64,000 bases of DNA from Actinophytocola algeriensis (GTDB lineage Bacteria > Actinomycetota > Actinomycetes > Mycobacteriales > Pseudonocardiaceae). The notes below the pieces were generated by a model, which worked only from the letters and a program-made list of their open reading frames with translations, did not search any database and was not told the DNA's origin. Of this stretch, positions 32,665 through 40,850 are shown piece after piece (the stretch's first letter is position 1; each line of letters begins with the position of its first letter). The translations under genes were made by a program, and so were the position numbers. The stretch is from the NCBI RefSeq assembly GCF_014203735.1, contig NZ_JACHJQ010000001.1, positions 731,269-795,268 of the forward strand, given 5' to 3'.

Positions 32665-33705
32665 ATGTACGAAAAGGACGGTCAGAAGTACTTCGTCGTC
32701 GACAGCCACATCCACTTCTGGGACGGTCGCCCGTCCAATCAGGCCAACCGTTACGGCGAGGGCTTCATCAACTGCTTCTACGACTACCACCGCAACCTGT
32801 CACCGGAGTCCGAGGTGTGGACGCTGGAGGAGTTCTGGCAGCAGTCGGAGGAGCGGATCCTGCACGACCTGTTCGAGGTCGGCTACGTCGACAAGGCGAT
32901 CTTCCAGCCGACGTACCTCACCGACTTCTACGTCAACGGTTTCAACACGACCGAGCAGGACGGCGCGCTCGCCGAGAAACACCCGGACAGGTTCATCGTC
33001 AACGGCTCGTGGGACCCGCGCGACGGCGAGGCGGGCCTGGACAAGCTGGAAGCGTTGTCGCAGCGGTGGAACCTGCGCGGCGTGAAGCTGTACACGGCGG
33101 AGTGGAAGGGCGACTCGAAGGGCTGGAAGCTCACCGACCCGTGGTCCTACCGGTACCTGGAGAAGTGCCAGGAACTGGGGATCCGCAACGTGCACATCCA
33201 CAAGGGGCCGACGATCTACCCGCTGAACCGGGACGCGTTCGACGTGGCGGACGTGGACGACGTGGCGTCGGCGTTCCCGTCGTTGAACTTCATCGTCGAA
33301 CACGTCGGCCTGCCGAGACTGGAGGACTTCTGCTGGATAGCCACGCAGGAACCGAACGTCTACGGTGGACTCGCGGTGGCGCTGCCGTTCATCCACTCGC
33401 GGCCCAGGTATTTCGCGCAGATCATCGGCGAGCTGCTGTACTGGCTGGACGAGAACCGGATCACCTTCGCGAGCGACTACGCGATCTGGACCCCGAAATG
33501 GCTGATCGAGAGGTTCGTCGACTTCCAGATCCCGGCGGACATGATCGGCGAGTACGCCCCGCTCACCGTGGAGATCAAGAAGAAGATCCTCGGTCTCAAC
33601 GCGGCGAAGCTGTACGACATCGAGGTCCCACCGGAGCTGGCGCTGTCCTCGGCACCCGTGGATTCGGGCGAGGCCGTGGGCTCGGCGCCGAAGGTGCCCG
33701 CGTGA
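32665..33705 (+). CDS. Amidohydrolase family protein (propane-monooxygenase-associated type)
   Basis: The 346-residue TIM-barrel amidohydrolase-2 protein begins MYEKDGQKYFVVDSHIHFWD, giving the HxH metal site, with later metal or catalytic histidines in NVHIHKG and IVEHVGLP and an Asp in TFASDYAIW. This N-terminus and FNTTEQDGALAEKHPDRFIV are what is found in the amidohydrolase of prm/mim clusters, where it helps to mature or fold the hydroxylase. It lies 5 bp after the dehydrogenase gene. Confidence 0.85.
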   Translation: MYEKDGQKYFVVDSHIHFWDGRPSNQANRYGEGFINCFYDYHRNLSPESEVWTLEEFWQQSEERILHDLFEVGYVDKAIFQPTYLTDFYVNGFNTTEQDGALAEKHPDRFIVNGSWDPRDGEAGLDKLEALSQRWNLRGVKLYTAEWKGDSKGWKLTDPWSYRYLEKCQELGIRNVHIHKGPTIYPLNRDAFDVADVDDVASAFPSLNFIVEHVGLPRLEDFCWIATQEPNVYGGLAVALPFIHSRPRYFAQIIGELLYWLDENRITFASDYAIWTPKWLIERFVDFQIPADMIGEYAPLTVEIKKKILGLNAAKLYDIEVPPELALSSAPVDSGEAVGSAPKVPA

Positions 33706-34355
33706 GCGCGCTGTGGGACGCACTGGGCACGGTCATGGACCCGGAACTGGACCAGCCCGTGACCGAGCTGGGTTTCGTCAGCGAGGCGGTGGTCGTGGAC
33801 GGTCACGCCCGCGTCCGGCTGCGCCTGCCGACCTACTTCTGCGCACCGAACTTCGCCTACCTGATGGTCGCGGACGCGCACGAGGCCGTCAGCGCACTGC
33901 CGTCCGTGACGTCGGTGGACGTCCGGTTGGCGGACCACTTCGCGGCCGAGGAGATCAACGCGGGCGTGGCCGCGTCGGCGGGCTTCGCGGGCTCGTTCCC
34001 CGGCGAGGCGGTGGCCGAGCTGGACGAGCTCCGGCTCGTGTTCCAGCGCAAGGCGTACCTGGCCAGCCTGGACCGGCTGTGCGTGCGGCTGCCGGGTTCG
34101 CCGGTGGGCCTGACGCTGGCGGACGTGCCGGCGTCCCCGGCACTGGTGTCGCTGATGCGACGGCGAGCCGCGCTGGGATTGCCCTGTTCGAGTGAATCCC
34201 CGCTGCTGCTCGACGAACGCGGAGTGCCGATCACAGCGGAGGAAGCCCCGCTGCGACTGCGGTTCGCGAGGTCCGTGCGCGTGAGCATCGAAGGCAACGC
34301 CGGGTTCTGCCGTGGACTGTTGCACACGAGATACCCGCAGGCGGTGGGCAACTAA
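33702..34355 (+). CDS. DUF59/MIP18-type metal-sulfur assembly protein with C-terminal extension
   Basis: The 217-residue protein has an N-terminal DUF59 domain (VMDPELDQPVTELGFVSEA; a Cys in LPTYFCAPNF), as in PaaD/SufT-like iron-sulfur maturation factors, followed by about 120 residues not found in short family members. Longer versions are seen next to the amidohydrolase in propane monooxygenase clusters. The GTG overlaps the amidohydrolase stop. Confidence 0.75.
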   Translation: MSALWDALGTVMDPELDQPVTELGFVSEAVVVDGHARVRLRLPTYFCAPNFAYLMVADAHEAVSALPSVTSVDVRLADHFAAEEINAGVAASAGFAGSFPGEAVAELDELRLVFQRKAYLASLDRLCVRLPGSPVGLTLADVPASPALVSLMRRRAALGLPCSSESPLLLDERGVPITAEEAPLRLRFARSVRVSIEGNAGFCRGLLHTRYPQAVGN

Positions 34356-34485
34356 ATCGTTCTACATATTCGTGAATAACCGTCAGGCCGATGTCAGACC
34401 TGTTGCGGGCCGGTTCGCTGACGTAGGGTCGGCAGGGTGGCGCATGACGAGGTGTGCCGCCCTGTCGGCACGGGGAGGTGCGTCG

Positions 34486-35283
34486 GTGACCGAACCGCGC
34501 GACACCAGCGGGCTCATCGGCTCCGCGCAGCGCGCGTTGCGAGTGCTGGACATCGTGGGCTCGGCAGGCGACGGCATAACGGCCAAAGCGGTCGCACGCC
34601 GGGCGGGCTACAACCTGTCGACGACCTACCACCTGCTGAACACGTTGGTGCACGAGGGATATCTCATCCGCCTCGGCCACGGTCGCGGTTTCGGCCTCGG
34701 CTACAAGGTGGGCAGCCTGTACCAACGGCTGTGCGCTGAACTGGACGTGGGCCAGGAGTTGCAGGACGAACTGCACCACCTGCACCGCCGAGCCGAAGCA
34801 GCCGCCTACTACACGGTGTTCCGCGAGACGGACATAGTGGTGGCCGCGGTGGCCGACTCCCCGCAGTACCCCCGAGCGACTCCGCTGGACTTCGGCTTCC
34901 ACGAGGCAGCCCACGCGACGGCGTTCGGCAAGGTCCTGCTGGCGTCCATGCAGAAGCGCCAACGCCGGGACTACCTGGCGAGCGCGGGCATGCCGCGCCT
35001 GACCTCGCACACCACTGTGCGCTCGGCCGACCTGGACACGGAACTGGAACACGTCGACCGTGCGGGGATGGCGCTGGAGATCGAGGAGTTCCAACCGGAA
35101 CTGGCGTGCCTGTCGGCCCCGGTACTGGACGCACAGAACCGGGTGACGGGAGCAGTGGCGTTCTCGGTGCCCGCGTCGGAGTTCCACGCACGCCGCTGGC
35201 ACCTGGAACGAGCCGCGAGGGCCGGAGCAGCCCGCTTCGCCCACCTGCTGGCAACCCGCCCATCACTGGTAAGCGGCATCTGA
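34486..35283 (+). CDS. IclR-family transcriptional regulator
   Basis: The 265-residue protein has an N-terminal winged helix (SAQRALRVLDIVGSAGDGIT, NLSTTYHLLNTLVHEGYL) and a C-terminal effector domain ending with VTGAVAFSVPASEF. The GTG at 34486 is preferred: GGAGG lies 7 nt upstream. It follows the dehydrogenase/amidohydrolase/DUF59 set by 130 bp and is the natural candidate to control it. Confidence 0.88.
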   Translation: MTEPRDTSGLIGSAQRALRVLDIVGSAGDGITAKAVARRAGYNLSTTYHLLNTLVHEGYLIRLGHGRGFGLGYKVGSLYQRLCAELDVGQELQDELHHLHRRAEAAAYYTVFRETDIVVAAVADSPQYPRATPLDFGFHEAAHATAFGKVLLASMQKRQRRDYLASAGMPRLTSHTTVRSADLDTELEHVDRAGMALEIEEFQPELACLSAPVLDAQNRVTGAVAFSVPASEFHARRWHLERAARAGAARFAHLLATRPSLVSGI

Positions 35284-35359
35284 CCCCGGCCCCCGGCCGT
35301 GCCCGCGAAGCGGGCACCAGCACACACCCAAGCGGGGCGCAAGCCCACACCACCCCCGC

Positions 35360-35433
35360 GGCAGACCGATCCTCGCCAAAGAACCGAAGATGCCAACCGG
35401 GAAGCATCCCGGAGACCTGCCCGTCCGGCGAGG
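35360..35433 (-). repeat. Dispersed repeat family 2, copy C
   Basis: On the minus strand this reads as copy A at 21700-21775, from CCTCGCCGGACGGGCAGGTC to GGCGAGGATCGGTCTGCC, with a few substitutions and two short gaps. The flanks (35284-35359 and 35434-35695) carry short internal repeats such as GGAATCG(T/C)CCCGA but no gene. Confidence 0.8.
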
Positions 35434-35695
35434 ACATCTTTGGAATCGTCCCGAGCCCAACCGGCCGTCGAGGGCATCCCTGGAATCGCCCCGAAACCAA
35501 CCGGCAGCCGAGAACACGCGAGGACAACCACAGGCCGCCAACCGAGCCCAGATCAGCTCGCGCGCGCGTTGCCCAACCCCCACCCTATCCCGGGGGCGTC
35601 CCGCCTTGCCAGCTTACCGAACCTCACCGACATTCCCCGCGATGTCGATCTTGCCTGTGGATAACTCGCCGATCTCGCGCCAGCCCTCAAGCCTA

Positions 35696-35713
35696 TTGAC
35701 AAAAAAAACTGTC
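35696..35713 (+). promoter_or_regulatory. Promoter/operator of the ArsR-like gene: TTGACA overlapping GACA-N8-TGTC
   Basis: TTGACA (35696-35701) overlaps GACA-AAAAAAAC-TGTC (35698-35713), 17 bp before the ArsR-like start. The same 16-bp motif with an identical A-tract recurs at 38253-38268 in front of doxX. A repressor bound here would cover the -35 region. Confidence 0.7.
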
Positions 35714-35730
35714 GATTGGGACCATAGGCC

Positions 35731-36300
35731 ATGGCCACCTACCTCGACGAGCCCGACAAGGTCAGGCGCGCGCTCTCGCCGATCCGGCGGCAGCTGCTCG
35801 CCCGCCTCCGCGAGCCGGGGTCGGCCACCCAGCTGGCCGCCGAGATGGACCTCCCGAGACAGCGCGTCAACTACCACCTGCGCGCGCTGGAGGACGCCGG
35901 CCTGCTCGAGCTGGTCGAGGAACGTCCTCGCCGCGGCTGCACGGAGCGCATCCTCCGCACCAAGCCCGGCGCGCTCGTCGTCGACCCGACGGTGATCGAC
36001 AGCGAGTTCACGTACATCCACGACCAGTACGCCGCCGAGCACCTCGTCGGCGTCGCCGCCGGCACGGTCCGCGACGTCGCCCGCATGCAGGCCGCCGCCG
36101 CCGAGCAGGGGAAACGCCTGCTCACGTTCACCGTCGAGGCCGAGGTCCGGTTCGCGCAGCCGGGCGACGTGCACGCCTTCACCGACGAACTGACCGCCGC
36201 GATCCGCGAGGTCGTCGCCCGTTTCGACACACCAGACGGCCGCCGCTACCGCATGGTCGCCGGTGGCCACCCCGCCACGGAACAACGAGGAACACCATGA
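35731..36300 (+). CDS. ArsR-like winged-helix transcriptional regulator
   Basis: The 189-residue protein has a winged helix (ALSPIRRQLLARLREPGSAT, LPRQRVNYHLRALEDAGLLE) of the HTH_20/ArsR type without metal-binding cysteines in that domain, followed by a C-terminal half of about 100 residues. Its stop overlaps the SRPBCC start (ATGA). The GACA-N8-TGTC motif in its own promoter and in front of doxX suggests it represses itself, the SRPBCC gene and doxX. Confidence 0.85.
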   Translation: MATYLDEPDKVRRALSPIRRQLLARLREPGSATQLAAEMDLPRQRVNYHLRALEDAGLLELVEERPRRGCTERILRTKPGALVVDPTVIDSEFTYIHDQYAAEHLVGVAAGTVRDVARMQAAAAEQGKRLLTFTVEAEVRFAQPGDVHAFTDELTAAIREVVARFDTPDGRRYRMVAGGHPATEQRGTP

Positions 36301-36992
36301 ACGACGAACCGCCCCGCATCGAGGTCACCATCGCCGCTCCCGCCGACACCGTCTGGCATGCGTTGCGGGACAAGGAAACCATCCGCCACTGGCACGGCTG
36401 GGAGTTCGAGGGCCTCGACGACGAGATCGACCTCATCTACTTCGACCACATGACCGAGGACCCCGCCGCCCGCACCCTCAGCGTGCAGGAGGGCGACCTC
36501 ATCCGCCTCGAACCCGACGGTGACGGCACCCGCGTCACGCTCACCCGGGCGCCGCGCGGCGTCAACCCCGACTGGGACGCCTACTACGACGACATCACCG
36601 AGGGCTGGGCCACCTTCCTGCAGCAGCTGCGCTTCGCGGTCGAACGGCAGCCCGGCGCGCCGCGCCGCACCGTGTTCCTCAACGGGCACAACACAACCGG
36701 CCGCGACCTCGCTCGGGACCTCGGCCTCGGCGACGCGGGTACCGTCGACCTCGTCGGCGAGAAGGTCACCACGGAGCCGTGGTACCGGGCCGAGCACCAA
36801 CTCGGCGTCACGGTGGACGCGTGGGGTGGCGGGTTGCTCGTCGTCGCGTCCTGCGAACCCACCGAGGCCAAGCCGGACGGCGTCGCGATGGCGATCCTCT
36901 CGACCTACGGCCTGTCCGACGACCAGCTCACCGAGCTCACGAACCGCTGGCGCGCGTGGTGGACCGAACGGTACGGGCCTCTTCCGGATTGA
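36297..36992 (+). CDS. SRPBCC/AHSA1-like domain protein
   Basis: The 231-residue protein starts with a START-like (AHSA1) domain: IEVTIAAPADTVWHALRDKE, then HWHGWEF and ITEGWATFLQQLRF. A second half of about 90 residues (from DLARDLGLGDAG) may be another START-like module. Such proteins bind hydrophobic ligands, and ArsR-SRPBCC pairs are common in actinobacteria. Coupled to the regulator gene by a 4-bp overlap. Confidence 0.82.
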   Translation: MNDEPPRIEVTIAAPADTVWHALRDKETIRHWHGWEFEGLDDEIDLIYFDHMTEDPAARTLSVQEGDLIRLEPDGDGTRVTLTRAPRGVNPDWDAYYDDITEGWATFLQQLRFAVERQPGAPRRTVFLNGHNTTGRDLARDLGLGDAGTVDLVGEKVTTEPWYRAEHQLGVTVDAWGGGLLVVASCEPTEAKPDGVAMAILSTYGLSDDQLTELTNRWRAWWTERYGPLPD

Positions 36993-37325
36993 CGCCGATG
37001 TCCATGCCGCACGGGACTCAGCCGACGGTCGTCGCACTGACGTTTCCGTGACGGAACGTGAGTGTGGTGGCGATCACGCGGCCACCCGTCCGTGACGGTT
37101 GATACCTCACTCGTTCGAGGTCAGAGTGGTGACTTCGCAGGTGAACACGCACTCGACGTATGCATGTGCAGCTGCATCGGAAGCCGAAATGACTGACCGG
37201 GTGTAGCTGTCCGCTTACCGACTTATACGCACCGTTCATCGCTCATCCGGTGGGGTCACGACGTCATAACAAGATCGATAAGAGAAGATGGACGGGCGCC
37301 TGGGCTCGGAGGCGGTGTGACACGA
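36993..37325. other. Intergenic region without a supported gene
   Basis: Somewhat richer in A/T than its neighbours. It contains short dyads (for example around TGCATGTGCAGCTGCA near 37160) but no frame with coding character. Confidence 0.5.
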
Positions 37326-37357
37326 ACGTGGCTCCCTGCTGGAACAGGGAGCCACGT
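37326..37357. terminator. Hairpin terminator after the ArsR-SRPBCC operon
   Basis: A perfect 13-bp stem (ACGTGGCTCCCTG at 37326-37338, complement at 37345-37357) has a 6-nt loop. It lies 330 bp after the SRPBCC stop and before the next plus-strand gene. Confidence 0.6.
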
Positions 37358-37449
37358 GGTCCGTTTCGTGCCCCCAGGTGTTGCCCCAGTTGCATGAGGA
37401 CGAAGAGGAAAAGCACGAAACGGTGACCAGGATAAGGCTCGAGACCGCG

Positions 37450-37803
37450 ATGACACCAGAAGAAGAAAGATCAGCGGACCTGGAGCGACCGGCCCGCAGG
37501 ACCGTCCGGCTCGCGGCCGATGCCGCGCCCGAGGCTGTGTCCGGATCGGAGCTGCCTGCTCCCCGCCGCCCGGCGACGCACGCACTTCGGCCCGCGTTGC
37601 GGGACCGGGTCTTACGTGTCGCGGAACGGGTCGTCGGCGACTGGGCACCGACCTTGCGCGAGGCGCTGGTGCGGGTACTGGTGTTCGCGGTGGTGCTGGC
37701 AGTGCTCGGCGTGGCCTTCGGAGTCGAGGTGGCCGCGGCGGGTGCGGCGGTCGGGTTCGTGATGTTCCTGATCGGCCGCCGCCGCGCCGGTTCCTCGGAC
37801 TGA
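37450..37803 (+). CDS. Small hypothetical membrane protein
   Basis: The 117-residue product has a charged, Arg/Glu-rich N-terminal half and a C-terminal hydrophobic hairpin (residues about 78-112: two membrane segments, ending FVMFLIGRRRAG). Start choice is uncertain: the ATG at 37450 lacks a clear ribosome site, and GTG codons at 37423 and 37378 are in frame. It converges on doxX with a 5-bp gap. No family is recognised. Confidence 0.5.
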   Translation: MTPEEERSADLERPARRTVRLAADAAPEAVSGSELPAPRRPATHALRPALRDRVLRVAERVVGDWAPTLREALVRVLVFAVVLAVLGVAFGVEVAAAGAAVGFVMFLIGRRRAGSSD

Positions 37804-37808
37804 CCCAC

Positions 37809-38216
37809 TCACGCGCCTCGGACGAGCGCGCGGACCTTCTCATTGCGCAGGTACAACCCTGCCCACACGGCGATGCCGAGATAGACGGGGAACAACGTCG
37901 TCGAGAGCAGAGGTGACTCGGCGCGGACGTGTGCGCAGACGGCACCGCCCAGGTAGCCCGTGAGCAGCACCGCGCCGAGTACTGACGTGCGCGGAATCGC
38001 GTAGAGCGCGAGGCAGGCGAGCTCGAGGACGCCGATGGGCAGCGCCTGCCAGCCGGGGAAGCCGAGTTCTCTGAACGACTCGACCACCGGCTCGATCGCG
38101 AGCAGGTGGATGACCGCGTCGAACAGCAGAAACGCGACCGCGAGAAGGCTGATGACCTGCCCCGCGCGGGTGGCGGTGACGGTGACTGGCTGGGTGCGAG
38201 TGGCTGTGTTGTGCAT
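37809..38216 (-). CDS. DoxX family membrane protein
   Basis: The 135-residue protein has four membrane helices, with DAVIHLLAIEPVVESFRELG between the first and second and GVLELACLALYAIPRTSVLG in the middle, as in DoxX/DoxD-like proteins linked to quinone or redox-stress functions. Its promoter region carries two GACA-N8-TGTC dyads matching the one upstream of the ArsR-like regulator, so it probably belongs to that regulon although it lies on the opposite strand. Confidence 0.8.
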   Translation of the reverse strand: MHNTATRTQPVTVTATRAGQVISLLAVAFLLFDAVIHLLAIEPVVESFRELGFPGWQALPIGVLELACLALYAIPRTSVLGAVLLTGYLGGAVCAHVRAESPLLSTTLFPVYLGIAVWAGLYLRNEKVRALVRGA

Positions 38217-38234
38217 GAAGCAACTCTCACAGCC

Positions 38235-38268
38235 GACAGCTCAAGTTGTCAAGACAAAAAAAATTGTC
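38235..38268 (-). promoter_or_regulatory. Double GACA-N8-TGTC operator upstream of doxX
   Basis: Two 16-bp dyads, GACA-GCTCAAGT-TGTC (38235-38250) and GACA-AAAAAAAT-TGTC (38253-38268), lie 18 bp apart centre to centre and also create TTGTC-AA-GACAA at their junction. They lie 19-52 bp before the doxX ATG. The second is nearly identical to the site at 35698-35713. Confidence 0.72.
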
Positions 38269-38601
38269 GGTGGCCGATTCGGATGAGCCGCCTGTTTGGA
38301 GGTGGGCCGGGGTCGGGCGGCCAGGCGAGCTGGGCGAGCGGATTGACTCGGCGGGTTCGCGGAGCCGGTCGTGCGAGCGACGGGCCCGACGTGGCTTTGC
38401 GCGTCGCGAGGTGGTTTGTCAATGTCCGCCCCGAGACGAACAGGTGATTCAGTCCCCTGTGGACGGTGGGTTTGGCCCGGACCACGTCGGCCAACAGTCA
38501 CGGAGGGTGCGTTTTCCACATCTCCTGGGAAGTGGATGGTTGACAGCAGCGCGTAGTGGGTACCTGCTCAGCAACAGGGTCTTTCAAGGAGGTGCAGGAG
38601 C
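38269..38601. other. Intergenic region with a candidate promoter for the downstream gene
   Basis: No gene is supported here. TTGACA occurs at 38540-38545, about 60 bp before the next start, followed by TACCTG 15 bp later as a weak -10 candidate. Confidence 0.4.
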
Positions 38602-39105
38602 ATGCTTGTCCTCGGCTTGCTGCTGGTGGTGCTGAGCGGCGCCGTTGCCGTGCTGCTTATCGCCTACAACAACGGTGGCGACGCGCAGACCGTCACCATG
38701 TTCGGCCGCGATCTGGCCGACGTGACGATGGCGCAGGCGTTCATCGCCGGGCTCGTGGTCGCGACGGTCTTCCTGATCGGGCTGTCGATGATCATGTCCG
38801 CGGGACGCAGGGCCAAGGAGAACCGGTCCCGCTACCGCGAGGCGCGCAAGGAGGCGAAGGTCGCCGCGAAGGAGCGTGACGAGCTCGCCGAGCAGCTGCG
38901 CAAGGAAGAAGACCACCGGCACGACCCGGTGGGCGGCGGCCAGACCGACACGATGGTGACGCCACCCGCGGGCACCCAGATGCCCCACGACAACCGCATG
39001 GGCGCTCCCGCTCCCGACATGACACCGCCCCGCCACGCTGCGCCGCCGCAGCAACAGCAGCCGGTGATCACCAACATCAAGCCCGGTGACTCCCCCACCA
39101 GGTAA
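38602..39105 (+). CDS. Hypothetical two-helix membrane protein with charged cytosolic tail
   Basis: The 167-residue protein has two membrane segments (residues about 1-22 and 45-67), the layout of LapA-like proteins, then a highly charged helix (RRAKENRSRYREARKEAKVA) likely to be a coiled coil, and a Pro/Gln/Met-rich tail. AAGGAGGTG lies 7 nt before the ATG, one of the strongest ribosome sites in the window, so good expression is likely. Confidence 0.7.
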   Translation: MLVLGLLLVVLSGAVAVLLIAYNNGGDAQTVTMFGRDLADVTMAQAFIAGLVVATVFLIGLSMIMSAGRRAKENRSRYREARKEAKVAAKERDELAEQLRKEEDHRHDPVGGGQTDTMVTPPAGTQMPHDNRMGAPAPDMTPPRHAAPPQQQQPVITNIKPGDSPTR

Positions 39106-39148
39106 CCGGGCAGCGATAGCGGTCGGCCGCGGCCTGACTCGACGCGAA

Positions 39149-39179
39149 CATCGGTTTTCTGTCCCCCGGTGAACCGATG
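39149..39179. terminator. Hairpin region between convergent genes
   Basis: CATCGGTT (39149-39156) pairs with AACCGATG (39172-39179); just after it lies the 16-bp palindrome GCCGGCCGCGGCCGGC (39182-39197) followed by CTTTA. Together they fill the gap before kptA and could terminate both transcripts. Confidence 0.5.
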
Positions 39180-39202
39180 CCGCCGGCCGCGGCCGGCCGC
39201 CT

Positions 39203-39718
39203 TTATCCGTGCAGGAACTCGGCGGGAACGTGCTCGGTAAGCCACACGATCTCGTTGCCACGCAGGAACTCCACGCCCGCGGCCCGTGCCGCGGGCGTGT
39301 TCACTGTCAGCACCAGGACCCGCTCGCCCTTGCGCCTGCCGACCGACTCGGCCATCGCCGTGGTCACCGACAGGTGCACGTACTGGCGCCGCATGGGCCG
39401 CAGCCCGTCCCGCAGGATGCTCGCCGCCGCCGACTCCGCCGTGCCGTGGTACAGCTCGGCGGGCGGCGTGCCCGGCGCACGCACGATCCGGCCTGGCACG
39501 CTGTGCCCGTAGCGGGCGCGGACGCGGTCGTCCGCCAGCTCGAACCGTTGCTTCGGGCTGTCCCGCACCACATCTTCCAGCTGCGCGCGGCTCACGCCCA
39601 GCGCCGCGAGCAGGTCCGCGACCGGCGTCCAGCCCGCCTCGTCCAGCTCCAGCTCGTAGAGCCACGGTGCGTGCCGCAGCGCGTGCGACATCTTTTTGCT
39701 GAGCCGCACGTCGTGCAT
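39203..39718 (-). CDS. kptA: RNA 2'-phosphotransferase (Tpt1/KptA)
   Basis: The 171-residue protein has the KptA landmarks: an N-terminal winged domain (LSKKMSHALRHAPW, DEAGWTPVADLLAAL) and an ADP-ribosyltransferase-like C-terminal half (LYHGTAESAAASILRDGLRP, RQYVHLS, FLRGNEIVWLTEHVP). The four conserved positions Arg-His-Arg-Arg can be matched. The enzyme uses NAD+ to remove an internal RNA 2'-phosphate, giving ADP-ribose 1'',2''-cyclic phosphate. Bacteria lack the tRNA-splicing route that needs it, so the natural role is unclear. The ATG at 39718 is 31 bp from the divergent methyltransferase gene. Confidence 0.9.
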   Translation of the reverse strand: MHDVRLSKKMSHALRHAPWLYELELDEAGWTPVADLLAALGVSRAQLEDVVRDSPKQRFELADDRVRARYGHSVPGRIVRAPGTPPAELYHGTAESAAASILRDGLRPMRRQYVHLSVTTAMAESVGRRKGERVLVLTVNTPAARAAGVEFLRGNEIVWLTEHVPAEFLHG

Positions 39719-39749
39719 GACCGCGACTCTAATCGGGCAGACTCGCGGC

Positions 39750-40616
39750 ATGGACGGGATCGGGCTGGCCTTCGACCAGATCGCGGAACGGTACGACCGG
39801 GTGCGGCCCGGCTATCCGGAGCAGGTGTTCGACGACATCGCCGCGCTGACCGGAATCCCCGCCGGTGGGCGAGTGCTCGAGATCGGTCCTGGGCCGGGCA
39901 CCGCGACCAGGGACCTGCTCGGGCGTGGCTGGCGGGTGCACGGCATCGAACCCGGCGTCGCGCTCGCCGCTCGGGCCACCGAGAACCTGGCCGGGCAACG
40001 GTTCACCGTCGACGTGACCCGGTTCGACGACTGGGTCCCGGACGGCACCTACGACATGCTGTTCTCCGCCACCGCCTACCACTGGGTGGCGCCGGAGGCG
40101 CGGTGGCGGCTCGCGGCCGACGTGCTCGAACCGGGCGGCGCGCTCGCGCTCGTCACCAACCGTACGGTCGCGGGCGGCAACTTCAACGACATCTACCAGG
40201 CGTCGGCGGAACTGCACGCGCGGCACGGCCCGGAGGTCGACTTCGGGCTGTCGCCGACCGCGTCGGCGATCCTCGAGGAGGTCCGCGCGTCGGCGCACGA
40301 CATCGGCGCGCTGTGGGAGGCGATCGAGACGAAGGCAGGGCCCAGCCGCGCCGGCACGTGGTTCACACCACCCGAGATCCGTTCGTACGAGTGGGAAACC
40401 ACCTACGACGCCGATGACGCGGCCGCGCTGCTGTCCACCTACTCGCCGTACCTGCGGGTGCCGCCGGAGCGGCGCGCGCCGCTGCTGTCGGGTGTCACCG
40501 ACATCGTCCGCGCGGACTTCGGCGGGGTCGCGACCCGGCGCTACCTCGCGGTGCTGGCCGTGGCCCGGCGTGGTGCTGAGCCACGAGGTGTGGGGCCTGG
40601 ACGAACAGATGCGTGA
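39750..40616 (+). CDS. Class I SAM-dependent methyltransferase
   Basis: The 288-residue protein has SAM motif I VLEIGPGPGTATRDLLGRG, motif II YDMLFSATAYHWVAPEARWR and the post-II segment VLEPGGALALVTN. It matches the family that often begins FDQIAERYDRVRPGYP. The substrate is unknown. The last roughly 16 codons overlap, in another frame, the start of a dienelactone-hydrolase-like remnant, so the normal C-terminus may have been altered by a deletion. Confidence 0.85.
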   Translation: MDGIGLAFDQIAERYDRVRPGYPEQVFDDIAALTGIPAGGRVLEIGPGPGTATRDLLGRGWRVHGIEPGVALAARATENLAGQRFTVDVTRFDDWVPDGTYDMLFSATAYHWVAPEARWRLAADVLEPGGALALVTNRTVAGGNFNDIYQASAELHARHGPEVDFGLSPTASAILEEVRASAHDIGALWEAIETKAGPSRAGTWFTPPEIRSYEWETTYDADDAAALLSTYSPYLRVPPERRAPLLSGVTDIVRADFGGVATRRYLAVLAVARRGAEPRGVGPGRTDA

Positions 40617-40850
40617 ACACGCCGACCGGCTCACCCGCGCGGGTTACTGACGCCGGCGCCGGACCTGTGCGGCCAGGCGCCGCTGCGTGGTGTCGACGAT
40701 GTCCGGCAAGGGGGAGAGCGGTCCGCGGTGGTCGCGGCCGCTGCTCCGCGCCTCGTATTCGGGCCCGAGCCGGAGTCAGCCGCGCAGGAATGGCGCCGGA
40801 TCGACCTACCAGCCGGGGGTTTTCCTGGTCAGTCGACCGTTTCCCGGTGA
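40570..40850 (+). pseudogene. Frameshifted N-terminal remnant of a dienelactone hydrolase
   Basis: From GTG at 40570 the frame reads VVLSHEVWGLDEQMREHADR then LTRAGY and stops at 40650. Moving the frame by one base, the reading continues TPAPDLCGQAPLRGVDDVRQ, matching the usual dienelactone hydrolase order (LSHEVWGL, then RLAxxGY, then APDLxG.AP). A single-base loss near 40647 would explain it. Homology then fades and ends at 40850; the catalytic Cys, Asp and His regions are absent. Confidence 0.6.

Noticed and set aside
37100-37260. Possible attachment site or integrative element boundary in the A/T-richer gap
   Set aside because: No integrase, tRNA gene or direct repeat pair was found around it.
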